Below are positions 7,230-16,059 of a stretch of DNA of 51,148 nucleotides, one piece after another; positions within the stretch are counted from its first letter, which is position 1, and every line of letters starts with the position of its first letter. The position numbers and the translations under genes are program-made. This DNA comes from Novosphingobium sp. (lineage in GTDB: Bacteria; Pseudomonadota; Alphaproteobacteria; Sphingomonadales; Sphingomonadaceae), in assembly GCA_030697365.1 (NCBI GenBank), contig JAUYQH010000083.1, positions 1 to 51,148 of the forward strand, written 5' to 3'. The notes beneath the pieces are model-generated. The model had not been told where the DNA came from and did no database searches. It saw only the letters and a list, made by a program, of their open reading frames with translations.

Positions 7230-9707
7230 TTACTTGCGTTTGCGCGATGCGAAGCCGCCGCCACGGCGCTGGTCGTGCCCGGCCGGTTCGGTGTCGGCCT
7301 GCGCGATCACCTCCCGCATTGCGACCCGGCAGTCGAATTCGGGCAGTTCATCCCCCACCGATCCCAAAGCCGGCAGGTCGATATCGGCGACACAGAAGGA
7401 GCCGCCGGGACCGGACACCGCCAGCTGCCGGTCGCTGCCTCCCGCGTTGAAATCGACCACGCCGTCGAACCCGGACATCAGTTGCTCGCCCGAAGGCAGC
7501 GCCTGGAGGATCGTGCCCGGGGCGAGCGGCTGCCCGTCGGGTCCGGCGATACGAATCTGGCGGGGGACGAAGCGGACCACGTCGAGCATGACCAGTCCGA
7601 CCGCGCGGCGCGGTACTGTGATCCGTTTGCGCGTATCGCGCGCTAGCGCGTCGGCGGGAAGCTTGTCGGCATCGATATCGAACGTGATCGGAACTTGCGC
7701 GGGGATGTTTTCAACCAGCAGCAGGCCCTTTCTGGCGGTAACCCCGGCGGGCCGGTTCTCGCGCATGATGGTTATCCCATCGATGGTGCCGGTGCGGACC
7801 AGCGCATAGCTGCCGCCGGTCTGGTTGCGCGCGAATACCGCGCCTCCGGCGGCGAGGATCGAGCCGCGTGCGTTGAGCCGGCCCCCCAGGTTCGAGCGGA
7901 CCCGCTCCGCCTGGACCTCGAGCCGCCCGTATTCGCTGCGCCACGCGAGGCTGCCCGAAGTGCGGTTGCCCGCGCCGAACACGCGGTCGAAGGCATAACC
8001 CAGCGTCTCGCCCTCCGCATCGCGCTTGGAAAAGCTCGTCGCGCCGATGGTCGGGCTTTTGCTGCCGCCGTTGACCGTCGCCTGAAAGTTGCGCCCCCCG
8101 CCCAGTTGCATCGAAAGCCCCGCAAACCCCGTAAAGGCGCGAGTCTCGCCGCGGCGATAGCCGACCGAGGTGAACAGATCGAAGTTTCGCGCGAGCGAAG
8201 TGCGGAACGAAGCATTGGCGAGGTCGCTTTCGCGCTCCAGACGGGGGTAGCGCGAATCGAAACGGCGTTGCTGGCGGGTTGCCGAGAGCTGGATTTGCGC
8301 CTTGCGCCCGAGGTCGAAGCCAAGTTGCGCCGTGTATTGTCGCGCCGGAACCGGGTCGCCGAGTTTGCTGGCAGCGTCGCGATAGCCCGAACTGGGCAGA
8401 ATAGCCCCGATTCGGCCCGAAATCAGCCTTCCCGAGGACTCCAGCCCGACATTCAGGAGGGTTCCGCTGTCACCCCGCGCCCAATCGCGGCTGTAGCGCG
8501 CCTCGAGCGTTGCGAGCGCAACTCCGCCCAATACGACATCGCCCCGGGCCCCAGCATTGGCGAGACCCGAGGTCCATTCGGCGGTACCCTCGACCGTCAC
8601 GCGCGAGGACAACCCGCGCCGGAAATATGCACTGGCGGCGAGGGGTCCGTAGTCCATGCTGCGGACCCCGAATCGTCGTCGGACGAACCCGGCGTTGACC
8701 GCAAACTCGCTCAAGTTGCGCGTCAGCAAGTTGCGCGAGACATAAAAGCGCGCGTTCTGAATGACTTCGCGCCCGAGCGAATCGCGCACGATCACCGAAA
8801 CCTCGCCACGTCCCGCCGAAACGGGGACGTTGCGCACGGTAAATTCGCCCGGCTGGACTTCGCCCAGCTTGTAGCGCTGGTCGCCGTTGATCAGGTCGAT
8901 CCCGGTGGGGACCGCAACTTGCCCGGTAAAGCTGGGCAGTGGGCTCGTGACGAGATCGGGGCGCAAGCTGTAGTCCGACGCGATCTGCAAGCCGCCCATC
9001 CGCAACGCGCGCTGGCTTTGTCCGCCCGCGGAAATGAAATCGCCCGCGGTTGCGGTGAGGCGTTGCGCCGGGAACAGCACCTGAACCTGGCTATCGAGCC
9101 GCAATACCGGGCTCGATCCACTGCTCGAGAGCTGAAATCCACCGGTAATTGCGGTATTTCCGCGCACCAATGCCGCCTCGATGAGTCCGGCCGCGCCGGT
9201 GCGGCCGCGCGCGTAAGTTCCGGTTAGGTCGTAATCGACCCGCAGCGCGGTCAGCGGGGCAGAATCCCCGTCCATCCGCGGCGGAGCGGACAGGTCGATC
9301 AGGTTGCCCGCGTCGCTCTTCCGGAAAAGCTGGATTTCTAAGCGCTGGTGGACCGAATCGAAGCGCCATTTGGCGAGCTTGAGCGAAGCCAGCGAAACCA
9401 TTCCCTGGCTCGAATCCGGAATCGGAAGCCCGGCGACGCGCGCGCCGTCGGCATCGATCACCAGATCGCCACCACGCCAGGCGAGCTCGACCAGCCGCGA
9501 GCGGGTGTCGCCATCGATCGCAATCTCGCTGAGGCCAGGACCATCGGCTTGCGCGACGCTCTGGGCGGTCATGCCTTTGGGCAGGGCGAACGGGTCCGAT
9601 TGCGCGTGGGCGGGGTGTCCGCCGGCCAAGGCCGCGCCGAGCGCGGCTAGCGCAAGGAGCCGTTCAGCCGCAGGTCGGGGTCGCCTGAACATTGGCCGTC
9701 TGGCCAT
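7230..9707 (-). CDS. fimbrial outer-membrane usher (CsuD/FimD-like)
   Basis: The outer-membrane pore and assembly platform of a chaperone-usher pilus. About 825 residues, with a signal peptide ending near HPAHAQ and an N-terminal domain. The beta-barrel region is rich in alternating aromatic/small strands (YKLGEVQPGEFTVRNVPVSA, VSVIVRDSLGREV, with conserved GLREV/VR-type usher motifs). The C-terminal domain has VNFNAGG- and CVADIDLP-like ends. At about 825 residues it fits the usual 780-870. The start is uncertain: ATG at 9707 or 9692, both inside the chaperone gene (overlap 44 or 29 bases), and neither has a clear ribosome site. It is the last gene of the pilus operon; no adhesin gene follows. 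Confidence 0.88.
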   Translation of the reverse strand: MARRPMFRRPRPAAERLLALAALGAALAGGHPAHAQSDPFALPKGMTAQSVAQADGPGLSEIAIDGDTRSRLVELAWRGGDLVIDADGARVAGLPIPDSSQGMVSLASLKLAKWRFDSVHQRLEIQLFRKSDAGNLIDLSAPPRMDGDSAPLTALRVDYDLTGTYARGRTGAAGLIEAALVRGNTAITGGFQLSSSGSSPVLRLDSQVQVLFPAQRLTATAGDFISAGGQSQRALRMGGLQIASDYSLRPDLVTSPLPSFTGQVAVPTGIDLINGDQRYKLGEVQPGEFTVRNVPVSAGRGEVSVIVRDSLGREVIQNARFYVSRNLLTRNLSEFAVNAGFVRRRFGVRSMDYGPLAASAYFRRGLSSRVTVEGTAEWTSGLANAGARGDVVLGGVALATLEARYSRDWARGDSGTLLNVGLESSGRLISGRIGAILPSSGYRDAASKLGDPVPARQYTAQLGFDLGRKAQIQLSATRQQRRFDSRYPRLERESDLANASFRTSLARNFDLFTSVGYRRGETRAFTGFAGLSMQLGGGRNFQATVNGGSKSPTIGATSFSKRDAEGETLGYAFDRVFGAGNRTSGSLAWRSEYGRLEVQAERVRSNLGGRLNARGSILAAGGAVFARNQTGGSYALVRTGTIDGITIMRENRPAGVTARKGLLLVENIPAQVPITFDIDADKLPADALARDTRKRITVPRRAVGLVMLDVVRFVPRQIRIAGPDGQPLAPGTILQALPSGEQLMSGFDGVVDFNAGGSDRQLAVSGPGGSFCVADIDLPALGSVGDELPEFDCRVAMREVIAQADTEPAGHDQRRGGGFASRKRK

Positions 9708-10425
9708 CGACTTGCGCGGTGATATTCACCGGTCCGAGCGAACAGCCATCCGTGACAGGCCAGGCGATGGTGGAGTTGCCCTGGACGTAACGCAACGAGT
9801 TGCGCTGAACCGACACCGCCTTGCCCGCTGCGGTCTTCACCTCCATCGAGATGATCCGGGCGGTGGAGCCTCCGGTGTTGACAGCTTCGACACGGTCGGC
9901 AGTCAGCCGCCAGTTCAGATTGGCCGGCGCGGCCTTATCACGGTCGAAGAAGACCGGGACGGTGAAGCGGATGCGCGCTTCGGCCTGGCCGGCCTGCGCA
10001 AGCGTTGGGTCGGGCAACTGGTCGATGGCGAGGCGGAAGCGCTTCTCACCAGGCGAGGCCGCACCGACGCGGATCAGCCGCACGATCTGGCTGGCGCCGG
10101 CCGGAATGGCAATTATAGAAGGTGAGATGGTGAGCGCGCTGCTGGGGGCGAACTGGTCTTCACCGCCATCCTGGCTCCAGGCGAACAGCCGGGCCTGGAC
10201 CGGAACTGCGCGTTCCGAGGTATTGGTCAGCATCAACGTCGCGCTGGACTTGCCGGCATCGAGCTCGAGCCGCAGGGGCGCGATGTTCAGCCGGGCTGCG
10301 TTGAGCGCCAGAGGCGCGGGAGCGGCCGTCTCGTCGGCATGGACCGCGGGTACAGCCGCGGCCAGGAATGACCCGCCTGCCAGTATCAGGGCGATGTGGC
10401 GCGGTGAAATGGCAGGTCGGGTCAT
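9664..10425 (-). CDS. periplasmic pilus chaperone (PapD/CsuC-like)
   Basis: A 253-residue exported chaperone that folds pilin subunits by donor-strand complementation and delivers them to the usher. A signal peptide precedes ADETAAP. The first immunoglobulin-like domain starts near LNIAPLRLELDAGKSSATL; VRLIRVGA and the FRLAIDQLPDP strand match the PapD-family signature, and the second domain ends at QATPTCG. The last cysteine probably pairs with the one in DGCSLGPVNI. The start ATG at 10425 has GGAGA about eight bases upstream. It lies between the pilin and usher genes and overlaps the usher start. Confidence 0.9.
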   Translation of the reverse strand: MTRPAISPRHIALILAGGSFLAAAVPAVHADETAAPAPLALNAARLNIAPLRLELDAGKSSATLMLTNTSERAVPVQARLFAWSQDGGEDQFAPSSALTISPSIIAIPAGASQIVRLIRVGAASPGEKRFRLAIDQLPDPTLAQAGQAEARIRFTVPVFFDRDKAAPANLNWRLTADRVEAVNTGGSTARIISMEVKTAAGKAVSVQRNSLRYVQGNSTIAWPVTDGCSLGPVNITAQVDGQTANVQATPTCG

Positions 10426-10443
10426 TCAGGTCTCCGGTGGTTC

Positions 10444-10950
10444 TCAGAAGGTGACGGTGACCGTCACCGTGTCAGTGTAGGCGCCCGCGCCGACCGAAGT
10501 GGCCGACATCGGGATGCGGCCATAGGCGGTCAACACGACCAGACCGCTGGTGCCAGCAGTGCCCGCGTTGGTATCGGTGCCGCTGGCGCTGCCCCAGGAC
10601 GTGCTGCGCCCGGCATCGCGGTAAACGTTGTACGGGATCGTCACCGGGGTGGCTGCGCCGTTGCTGAGGTAGCGCTGGCCCGAAGCGGCGTTCAGGCCCA
10701 TGTCCAGCGCGACGTCATAAGAAGCGCCATTGGTGCAGACGAGCGAAATGGTCGAGGTGGTGTCGATGTTCGCGCCGCCGATCGCGGCGGGCGCGCCGAA
10801 CGCCATCGGCGTGGCGGCGACAGTGCACGAATTGATCACGTTGACCGATACCGGCATCGAGTTGGTCGCCGTGGCGGCCAGAGCAGGAGTCGAAGCGACG
10901 GCCGCAACGGCGGCGAGTCCAAGAAAGATCTTACGCATGGTTTTTGTCAT
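10444..10950 (-). CDS. spore coat protein U (SCPU) domain pilin, probable major subunit
   Basis: A 168-residue secreted pilin of the Csu type. The signal peptide is KIFLGLAAVAAVASTPALA and the mature protein begins near ATATNSMPVSV. The SCPU fold is visible as NSCTVAATPMAFG, the STISLVCTNGASYDVALDMG strand pair with its second cysteine, YNVYRDAGRSTSWG and the end motif YTDTVTVTVTF. The fold has a donor strand complemented by the next subunit. ATG at 10950 is used; the ATG at 10938 (MRKIF) is equally possible, and neither has a strong ribosome site. The chaperone gene follows 18 bases downstream. Confidence 0.88.
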   Translation of the reverse strand: MTKTMRKIFLGLAAVAAVASTPALAATATNSMPVSVNVINSCTVAATPMAFGAPAAIGGANIDTTSTISLVCTNGASYDVALDMGLNAASGQRYLSNGAATPVTIPYNVYRDAGRSTSWGSASGTDTNAGTAGTSGLVVLTAYGRIPMSATSVGAGAYTDTVTVTVTF

Positions 10951-11000
10951 CCCCAAAAGTCTCGGCTTCAAAGCCGCACCCTCCATGCGCTGCAATCGGT

Positions 11001-11033
11001 TGAAATTTCCCTAATGGTTTCAGAGAAATTTCA
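11001..11033. repeat. perfect inverted repeat between the two pilin genes
   Basis: TGAAATTTC (11001-11009) and GAAATTTCA (11025-11033) are exact reverse complements with a 15-base spacer; each arm also contains the self-palindrome GAAATTTC. It stands about 50 bases upstream of the first pilin ATG, in the ~220-base gap between pilin genes. It could be an operator, or a stem that separates expression of the two subunits. No other gene was found in this gap. Confidence 0.45.
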
Positions 11034-11170
11034 TCGCGGTCGGTATGAATACGTAGCCCGGTATGGTTAACATCGGGTTAGCGTGGTGATGGGATTTGTG
11101 CCGAACCAACCGCCCGGTAGGAGCGGCAGAGTGATCCGAAACTCTGAGAATGCGCGCGGGTGCGCGGGGG

Positions 11171-11668
11171 TCAGAAGGTGACGGTTACCGTCAGGGTATC
11201 ATTGTAGCCGCCTGCCTTCAGCGTCTTGACCGAGGCGACACGCCCATAGACGGTCATCAGAGAAATCCCGGTGAGCCCGGAATTTCCGCCGACGTTCCTC
11301 GCGCCGCCGGTACCCCACACCGCGCTGCGCGGAGGGTCCTTGTAGACGTCGTAGTTGATATAGGCGTTTGCCGCTGCGTTGAAGACGCGGCGGTTGATCC
11401 CGTTGGGATAAAGCCCGGTATCGATATCGACGGTGAACGCGGTGTTGGGCGGACACTTGATCGAGATGCTCGAGGTCGAATCGACGTTGGTGTTGGTCGG
11501 CACCGGGATCATAAAGATCAGCGGCGAGGCGACGACGGTGCAGCTGCTGATCGGCCTGACCGAAACGGCAATCTGGCTCGTCGCGCGCCCTGCAGCCAGA
11601 CACGGCGTAGCCAGGCAAGCGAACGCGCCCGCCACCGCCAATACCGCGCCATTGCCCAAGCCGTTCAC
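11171..11668 (-). CDS. spore coat protein U (SCPU) domain pilin, second subunit
   Basis: A 165-residue secreted SCPU-domain protein, the first gene of the leftward pilus operon. The signal peptide covers GAVLAVAGAFACLATPCLAA. The mature part shows ISSCTVVASPLIFM, STSSISIKCPPNTAFTVDID, INYDVYKDPPRSAVWG and the end strand YNDTLTVTVTF. The GTG at 11668 is preferred because GGGGAGA lies six bases upstream; an in-frame ATG at 11695 would add nine residues but has no ribosome site. It is only distantly similar to the neighbouring pilin, so it may be a minor or capping subunit. The parB gene ends about 100 bases upstream. Confidence 0.83.
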   Translation of the reverse strand: MNGLGNGAVLAVAGAFACLATPCLAAGRATSQIAVSVRPISSCTVVASPLIFMIPVPTNTNVDSTSSISIKCPPNTAFTVDIDTGLYPNGINRRVFNAAANAYINYDVYKDPPRSAVWGTGGARNVGGNSGLTGISLMTVYGRVASVKTLKAGGYNDTLTVTVTF

Positions 11669-11775
11669 TGAATTCTCCCCAGTCGGTCGGACCATATAGG
11701 GAAAATGGCTTAGGCGAAGGTTAAGGGAGCGGTCACATTATCTTCACCGCGTCCCGGTGCCGGACATTCCGCCAC

Positions 11776-12753
11776 TCAGATGCCTCCACCCGTCAGCCGC
11801 TGGCAGATCAGGTCGAGCTGATCGAGCGTGCGATAGCGGATCTTGACAGTGCCCGATCGCGGATCGGCTTCGGCGGCGATTTCCACCTTGAGCCCGAGGA
11901 AATCCTCGAGATGGCGCTGGACCGCGACGATATCGGCGTCTTCGGCGGGATCGCGCGCGGCACGCGCCTTGCGTGACGGTGCTTCGCCCTCACTGACCCC
12001 GCGCAGCGCCTTGCGGGCAAGACGCTCGGTGGCGCGCACCGACAACCCGCGTGAAACCACGTCGTGGGCTAATGCCGCGGAATCAGGAACGCTGATCAGC
12101 GCGCGGGCGTGGCCCATCTGCAACAGTCCATCCTGGAGCATCGCCTGGACTTCGGCCGGCAAGACCAGCAACCGCATGAGATTGGCGACGTGGCTACGCG
12201 ATTTGTCGACCATCCGTGCAATATCCGCCTGCGACAGGCCGTCATTCTCGTTAAGTCTCTGATATGCTGCGGCTTCCTCGATTGGATTGAGGTCCTCGCG
12301 CTGGAGGTTCTCGATCAGCGCAAGCGCGCCGACCTCCGCGTCGTCGAGCCGACGGACCAGCGCGGGAATCTCGTGGAGCCGGGCGCGTTGCGCCGCACGC
12401 CAGCGCCGCTCGCCCGCGACCAGCTGATACCGGCCCGGGCCGAGCGGGCGGACGATCACCGGCTGGATCACCCCGCGCTGGGCGATCGACGCGGCCAGCT
12501 CGTCAAGCGCGGCTTCGTCGAAATGGCGGCGCGGCTGATCGGGGTGCGGCTCGATCTCGGCAGTTGCGATCAACGCCAACCCGCCCGCTGCCGAACCGAT
12601 CACGGCCTCGACCGACTGGACCAGCGGCTCTTCGCGCCGGACTTCGCCCATCAGCGCCCCTAGCCCGCGCCCCAGCCCGCCCGGTTTGCGCTTGGCTGCC
12701 GGCTGGTTGACGGGGGCCGGCACCGACAGGCGGACGAGTTCATCGTTGCTCAT
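11776..12753 (-). CDS. parB: chromosome partitioning protein ParB
   Basis: A CTPase and DNA-binding protein that loads on parS, spreads, and is moved by ParA to segregate the newly copied origin. Of 325 residues, the N-terminus has the ParA-stimulating KRKPGGLGRGLGALMG. The CTP-binding ParB/Srx domain has IEPHPDQPRRHFD and the GERRWRAAQ box. The helix-turn-helix follows (SQADIARMVDKSRSHVANLMRL), then a C-terminal dimerisation part. The start ATG at 12753 overlaps the parA stop (ATGA). Three matching parS sites lie upstream within the same gene run. Confidence 0.97.
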   Translation of the reverse strand: MSNDELVRLSVPAPVNQPAAKRKPGGLGRGLGALMGEVRREEPLVQSVEAVIGSAAGGLALIATAEIEPHPDQPRRHFDEAALDELAASIAQRGVIQPVIVRPLGPGRYQLVAGERRWRAAQRARLHEIPALVRRLDDAEVGALALIENLQREDLNPIEEAAAYQRLNENDGLSQADIARMVDKSRSHVANLMRLLVLPAEVQAMLQDGLLQMGHARALISVPDSAALAHDVVSRGLSVRATERLARKALRGVSEGEAPSRKARAARDPAEDADIVAVQRHLEDFLGLKVEIAAEADPRSGTVKIRYRTLDQLDLICQRLTGGGI

Positions 12754-13526
12754 GCGGCGATTCTCCGTTCGGGTAGGCGCGAAATCAGCTCGCGAGCGAG
12801 CGCCATATAGGCCTGCGATCCGGCGCAGGTGTGGTCATAGACCAGCGCCGGCAGTCCGTGACTGGGCGCCTCGGACAGTCGCACGTTGCGCGGGATAACT
12901 GTCTCGAAAACCAGGTTGCCGAGGCACGAGCGCACATCGTCGGCGACTTGGTCGGTCAGGCGGTTGCGGCGATCGAACATCGTCAGCACCACTCCGACAA
13001 TGCCCAGCGCAGGATTGAACCGCTGCTGGACCTGCTCGACCGTCTTGAGCAGTTGCGACAACCCCTCGAGCGCGAAGAACTCGCATTGCAGCGGAACCAG
13101 CAGGGTATCCGCCGCGGTCAGCGCGTTGAGCGTCAGCAATCCCAGCGAGGGCGGGCAATCGATCAGACATACGTCGTGGCGCGAATCGCCGTGAAGCGCG
13201 GCCTTCAGCCGATCGGTTCGCGCCGAAACGTTGACCAATTCGACTTCGGCACCCGAAAGATCGACGGTCGAGGGAACGATATCCAGCCCGGGAATGCGCG
13301 TCGGGCGCACCGTGTCGGCGAGCGGCCGGCCATCGATCAGTAGATCGTACGTCGAAAACTCGCGTTCCTCAGCCGAAATGCCGATCCCGGTCGAGGCGTT
13401 GCCTTGAGGGTCGAGATCGACCAGCAGCGTGCGCCAGTTGGTCGCGGCGAGTGCAGTGGCGAGATTGATCGCCGTAGTCGTCTTTCCCACCCCGCCCTTT
13501 TGATTGGCGATCGCCATGCGGATCAT
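12750..13526 (-). CDS. parA: chromosome partitioning ATPase ParA
   Basis: A deviant Walker ATPase (258 residues) that binds DNA in its ATP dimer form and pulls the ParB-parS complex through the cell. The P-loop is NQKGGVGKTTTAINLATALA at the N-terminus with the signature lysine, followed by LVDLDPQGNAS and the DVCLIDCPPSLGLLTLNAL switch region. The frame is open far upstream, but ATG at 13526 gives the normal ParA N-terminus and overlaps the rsmG stop by four bases (ATGA). The mnmE-mnmG-rsmG-parA-parB order is a known alphaproteobacterial arrangement. Confidence 0.97.
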   Translation of the reverse strand: MIRMAIANQKGGVGKTTTAINLATALAATNWRTLLVDLDPQGNASTGIGISAEEREFSTYDLLIDGRPLADTVRPTRIPGLDIVPSTVDLSGAEVELVNVSARTDRLKAALHGDSRHDVCLIDCPPSLGLLTLNALTAADTLLVPLQCEFFALEGLSQLLKTVEQVQQRFNPALGIVGVVLTMFDRRNRLTDQVADDVRSCLGNLVFETVIPRNVRLSEAPSHGLPALVYDHTCAGSQAYMALARELISRLPERRIAA

Positions 13527-14173
13527 CGACGTTGCCCCCCGGCTAACCGGGGAATGCCACGACCGACGAGGATCACAGAGTCCACGTCGGTGAGGCTTTG
13601 TTCCACGTGGAACATTGCTTGGATGGGTTTGGGCATTTGCAACAGTTCCTGCCGCCCATTCCGGCCTTTCGGCAACAGCCACAACGTTTCGGGTGTGGAA
13701 AAGCGTGCGGAAAGCGCGATGAGTTGCGGTAATGGCGCAAATGCACGCGCAGAGATGGTTCCCGCACCCAAAGCAGGCAACGCTTCGAGTTTCTTCCCTG
13801 CAACAGTCACGTTGGCTAAACCGAGTTCGACAGCCGCCTGTTCGAGCCACGCAATGCGCCGAGCGCGGTTCTCGACGAGGATCACTTCGAGAGCGGGGCG
13901 GCACAAGGCGATGATGAGTCCCGGAAACCCAGCCCCACTGCCCAGATCAAGCCATGGGCCAACCGGTGTTTCACGTGAAACAAGAAGTTGCGCCGAATCC
14001 GCGAGATGTCGCACCCACACGTGCTCCATCGAGGCGGCGGAAACGAGATTCTGGCGTGCATTCTCGGCGCGCAGCAATGCGACAAGCTGGTCAAACTTCT
14101 TGAGCGTCGTGGTGTCGCAACCAAGTGCTTCCTTGAACCAGTCGCGCGCCTGGGATTCGCTGTCGAGAATCAT
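13523..14173 (-). CDS. rsmG: 16S rRNA (guanine527-N7)-methyltransferase RsmG (GidB)
   Basis: Methylates N7 of G527 in 16S rRNA using S-adenosylmethionine. The 216-residue product has the Rossmann SAM motif [30 protein letters not shown], and [15 protein letters not shown] near the C-terminal half. Two parS sites lie inside the coding sequence and encode the VSRET and FHVEQ stretches, so DNA-level selection acts on those codons too. The gene overlaps mnmG (ATGA at 14170-14173) and parA (ATGA at 13523-13526). Confidence 0.96.
   Translation of the reverse strand: MILDSESQARDWFKEALGCDTTTLKKFDQLVALLRAENARQNLVSAASMEHVWVRHLADSAQLLVSRETPVGPWLDLGSGAGFPGLIIALCRPALEVILVENRARRIAWLEQAAVELGLANVTVAGKKLEALPALGAGTISARAFAPLPQLIALSARFSTPETLWLLPKGRNGRQELLQMPKPIQAMFHVEQSLTDVDSVILVGRGIPRLAGGQRR
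13599..13614. promoter_or_regulatory. parS site 1 (inside rsmG)
   Basis: TGTTCCACGTGGAACA is a perfect 16-base palindrome matching the bacterial parS consensus (TGTTtCACGTGaAACA class; the TTCCACGTGGAA variant is common in alphaproteobacteria). It lies in the 3' part of rsmG, about 70 bases before the parA start. Confidence 0.92.
13967..13982. promoter_or_regulatory. parS site 2 (inside rsmG)
   Basis: TGTTTCACGTGAAACA is identical to the canonical parS core recognised by Spo0J/ParB proteins. It is a perfect 16-base palindrome in the middle of rsmG, 353 bases from site 1. Confidence 0.95.
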
Positions 14174-15999
14174 GCCGCGATGCGCTGGCGGGCATGGACC
14201 AGCAGCACCGCGAGCGCGGCAGGTGTTATCCCCCCGATCCGGCCCGCAGCACCCAGCGTAGCAGGCATGGCTTTTGCCAGACGTTCGGCCATCTCGCGCG
14301 ACAGGCCGGGGATTGCCGCATAGTCGATCGCATCGGGCAAGGGCAGCGCCTCACTCGCGCGCAAGTCGCGGAGTTCGGCGTCCTGGCGCGCCAGATAGGG
14401 CGCATAGGCCGCATCCTCCTCGATCTCCTCGACCAGAGTCGCGTCATCAGGTGTGGCTTGGCCCAGCACTTCCGAAAGCGAGACTTCAGGCAGGCGTAGC
14501 CAGTCGCGCAAGCTGCGCCGGTCTCCGGATTCGCTGGCGATGCCCAGTTCACCCGCAGTCGCATGGCGATCGAGCAGCGCTTCCCCTTTCGCCCTCGCCT
14601 CCTCGCGCCGGGCGAACCATGCGGCGCGCTCCGCGCCGATACACCCCGCGGTCAGCGCCAGCGGAGTCAACCGGGTCGAGGCGTTGTTGGCGCGCAGCCG
14701 CAGGCGATATTCGGCACGCGCGGTGAGCATGCGGTAGGGTTCGCTCACTCCGTGCAACGTGAGATCGTCTATCATCACCGCGATGTAGCTGTTGGCGCGA
14801 TCGAGCGGCGCGGCCGCCCTTCCAAGAACCCCTGCGGCGGCGTGCATCCCGGCGACCAGCCCCTGCGCGGTGGCTTCCTCGTAACCCGTGGTGCCGTTGA
14901 TCTGCCCTGCGCAATAGAGCCCCGGAATGGTGCGCAATTCAAGCGAGGGGCGCATCGCGCGCGGATCGATGTGGTCGTATTCGACCGCATAGCCGGGCAC
15001 CAAAATCTCGACCCGCTCCAGTCCGTCCATCGTCCGCAGCATCGCCAGCTGAACGTCGGCGGGCAGCGAAGTGCTGATCCCGTTGGGATAGATCGCAGCG
15101 GTATCCAGTCCCTCGGGTTCGAGGAACACCTGATGGCTCTCGCGGTCGGCGAAGCGGTGGATCTTGTCCTCGATCGACGGACAGTAGCGCGGTCCCTGCG
15201 CACCGATGGCTCCGCTGAACATCGGAGAACGGTGGAGGTTGGCGCGAATGACGTCGTGACTGCGTGGGTTCGTCCGCGTGATCGCGCAGTGCAACTGGGG
15301 ATTGGCGCGGTGCTGGGTCAGCGGAGACATCGTCCAGGGCTCGGCGTCACTGGCCTGTTGGGGCAGACGCGCCCAGTCGATCGTCCGCCCGTCGAGCCGC
15401 GGCGGGGTGCCGGTCTTGAGCCGCGTCATTGGTAACGCCGCATCGCGCAGCTGCGCCGCGAGACGTTGCGCCCCGGCCTCGCCGATCCGACCGCCACCGA
15501 AAGTCTCCTCGCCGCGGAACATCCGCCCGCCAAGGAAGGTCCCGGTGCACAGAATCACCGAGGGTGCTGCAACCGCCGAGCCATCCCCGAGTTCGACACC
15601 GGACACCCTGCCGCCCGCGAGCTTTAGTGCGGCGACCTCGCCCGCAACGACCTCGAGCCCGGCCTGCCCCGCCAGCATCCGCTGTATTGCTGCACGAAAC
15701 AGCGTCCGGTCGGCCTGGACCCGCGGCCCCTGGACCGCGCTGCCCTTCGAGCGGTTGAGCATGCGGTAGTGGATTGCCGCGGCATCGGCGGCGCGTGCGA
15801 TCAATCCGTCGAAGGCATCGACCTCGCGCACCAGGTGCCCCTTGCCCAACCCGCCGATTGCCGGGTTGCAGCTCATCGCCCCCACCGTCGCCGGATCGAA
15901 CGTCACCAGGGCCACGTGCGCGCCCATTCGCGCAGCGACCGCCGCAGCCTCGCACCCGGCATGGCCCCCCCCCACCACAATGACATCGAATTCACGCAC
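14170..15999 (-). CDS. mnmG: tRNA uridine-5-carboxymethylaminomethyl modification enzyme MnmG (GidA)
   Basis: The FAD protein that works with MnmE to build the cmnm5 group on U34 of certain tRNAs, using NADH and methylene-tetrahydrofolate. The dinucleotide-binding motif [16 protein letters not shown] opens the protein. [31 protein letters not shown], the [21 protein letters not shown] block and the SRFGLRRL-like helical C-terminus follow the family order. The GTG at 15999 is preferred because it places the Rossmann strand at residue 4; a TTG at 16035 would add 12 residues. About 609 residues is normal. It overlaps rsmG by four bases; parS site 3 lies just upstream. Confidence 0.95.
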   Translation of the reverse strand: MREFDVIVVGGGHAGCEAAAVAARMGAHVALVTFDPATVGAMSCNPAIGGLGKGHLVREVDAFDGLIARAADAAAIHYRMLNRSKGSAVQGPRVQADRTLFRAAIQRMLAGQAGLEVVAGEVAALKLAGGRVSGVELGDGSAVAAPSVILCTGTFLGGRMFRGEETFGGGRIGEAGAQRLAAQLRDAALPMTRLKTGTPPRLDGRTIDWARLPQQASDAEPWTMSPLTQHRANPQLHCAITRTNPRSHDVIRANLHRSPMFSGAIGAQGPRYCPSIEDKIHRFADRESHQVFLEPEGLDTAAIYPNGISTSLPADVQLAMLRTMDGLERVEILVPGYAVEYDHIDPRAMRPSLELRTIPGLYCAGQINGTTGYEEATAQGLVAGMHAAAGVLGRAAAPLDRANSYIAVMIDDLTLHGVSEPYRMLTARAEYRLRLRANNASTRLTPLALTAGCIGAERAAWFARREEARAKGEALLDRHATAGELGIASESGDRRSLRDWLRLPEVSLSEVLGQATPDDATLVEEIEEDAAYAPYLARQDAELRDLRASEALPLPDAIDYAAIPGLSREMAERLAKAMPATLGAAGRIGGITPAALAVLLVHARQRIAA

Positions 16000-16043
16000 G
16001 GACGCGCCGATAAGCCAAGCGGCGACTCGCGTCAAAAGCCTGG

Positions 16044-16059
16044 TGTTCCACGTGGAACA
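16044..16059. promoter_or_regulatory. parS site 3 (between mnmE and mnmG)
   Basis: TGTTCCACGTGGAACA, a perfect 16-base palindrome identical to site 1. It directly abuts the mnmE stop codon (16060-16062) and fills most of the short mnmE-mnmG gap. Confidence 0.93.

Noticed and set aside
15999..16035. Longer mnmG starting at TTG 16035
   Set aside because: Adds 12 residues before the Rossmann strand; the GTG at 15999 matches the normal family N-terminus.
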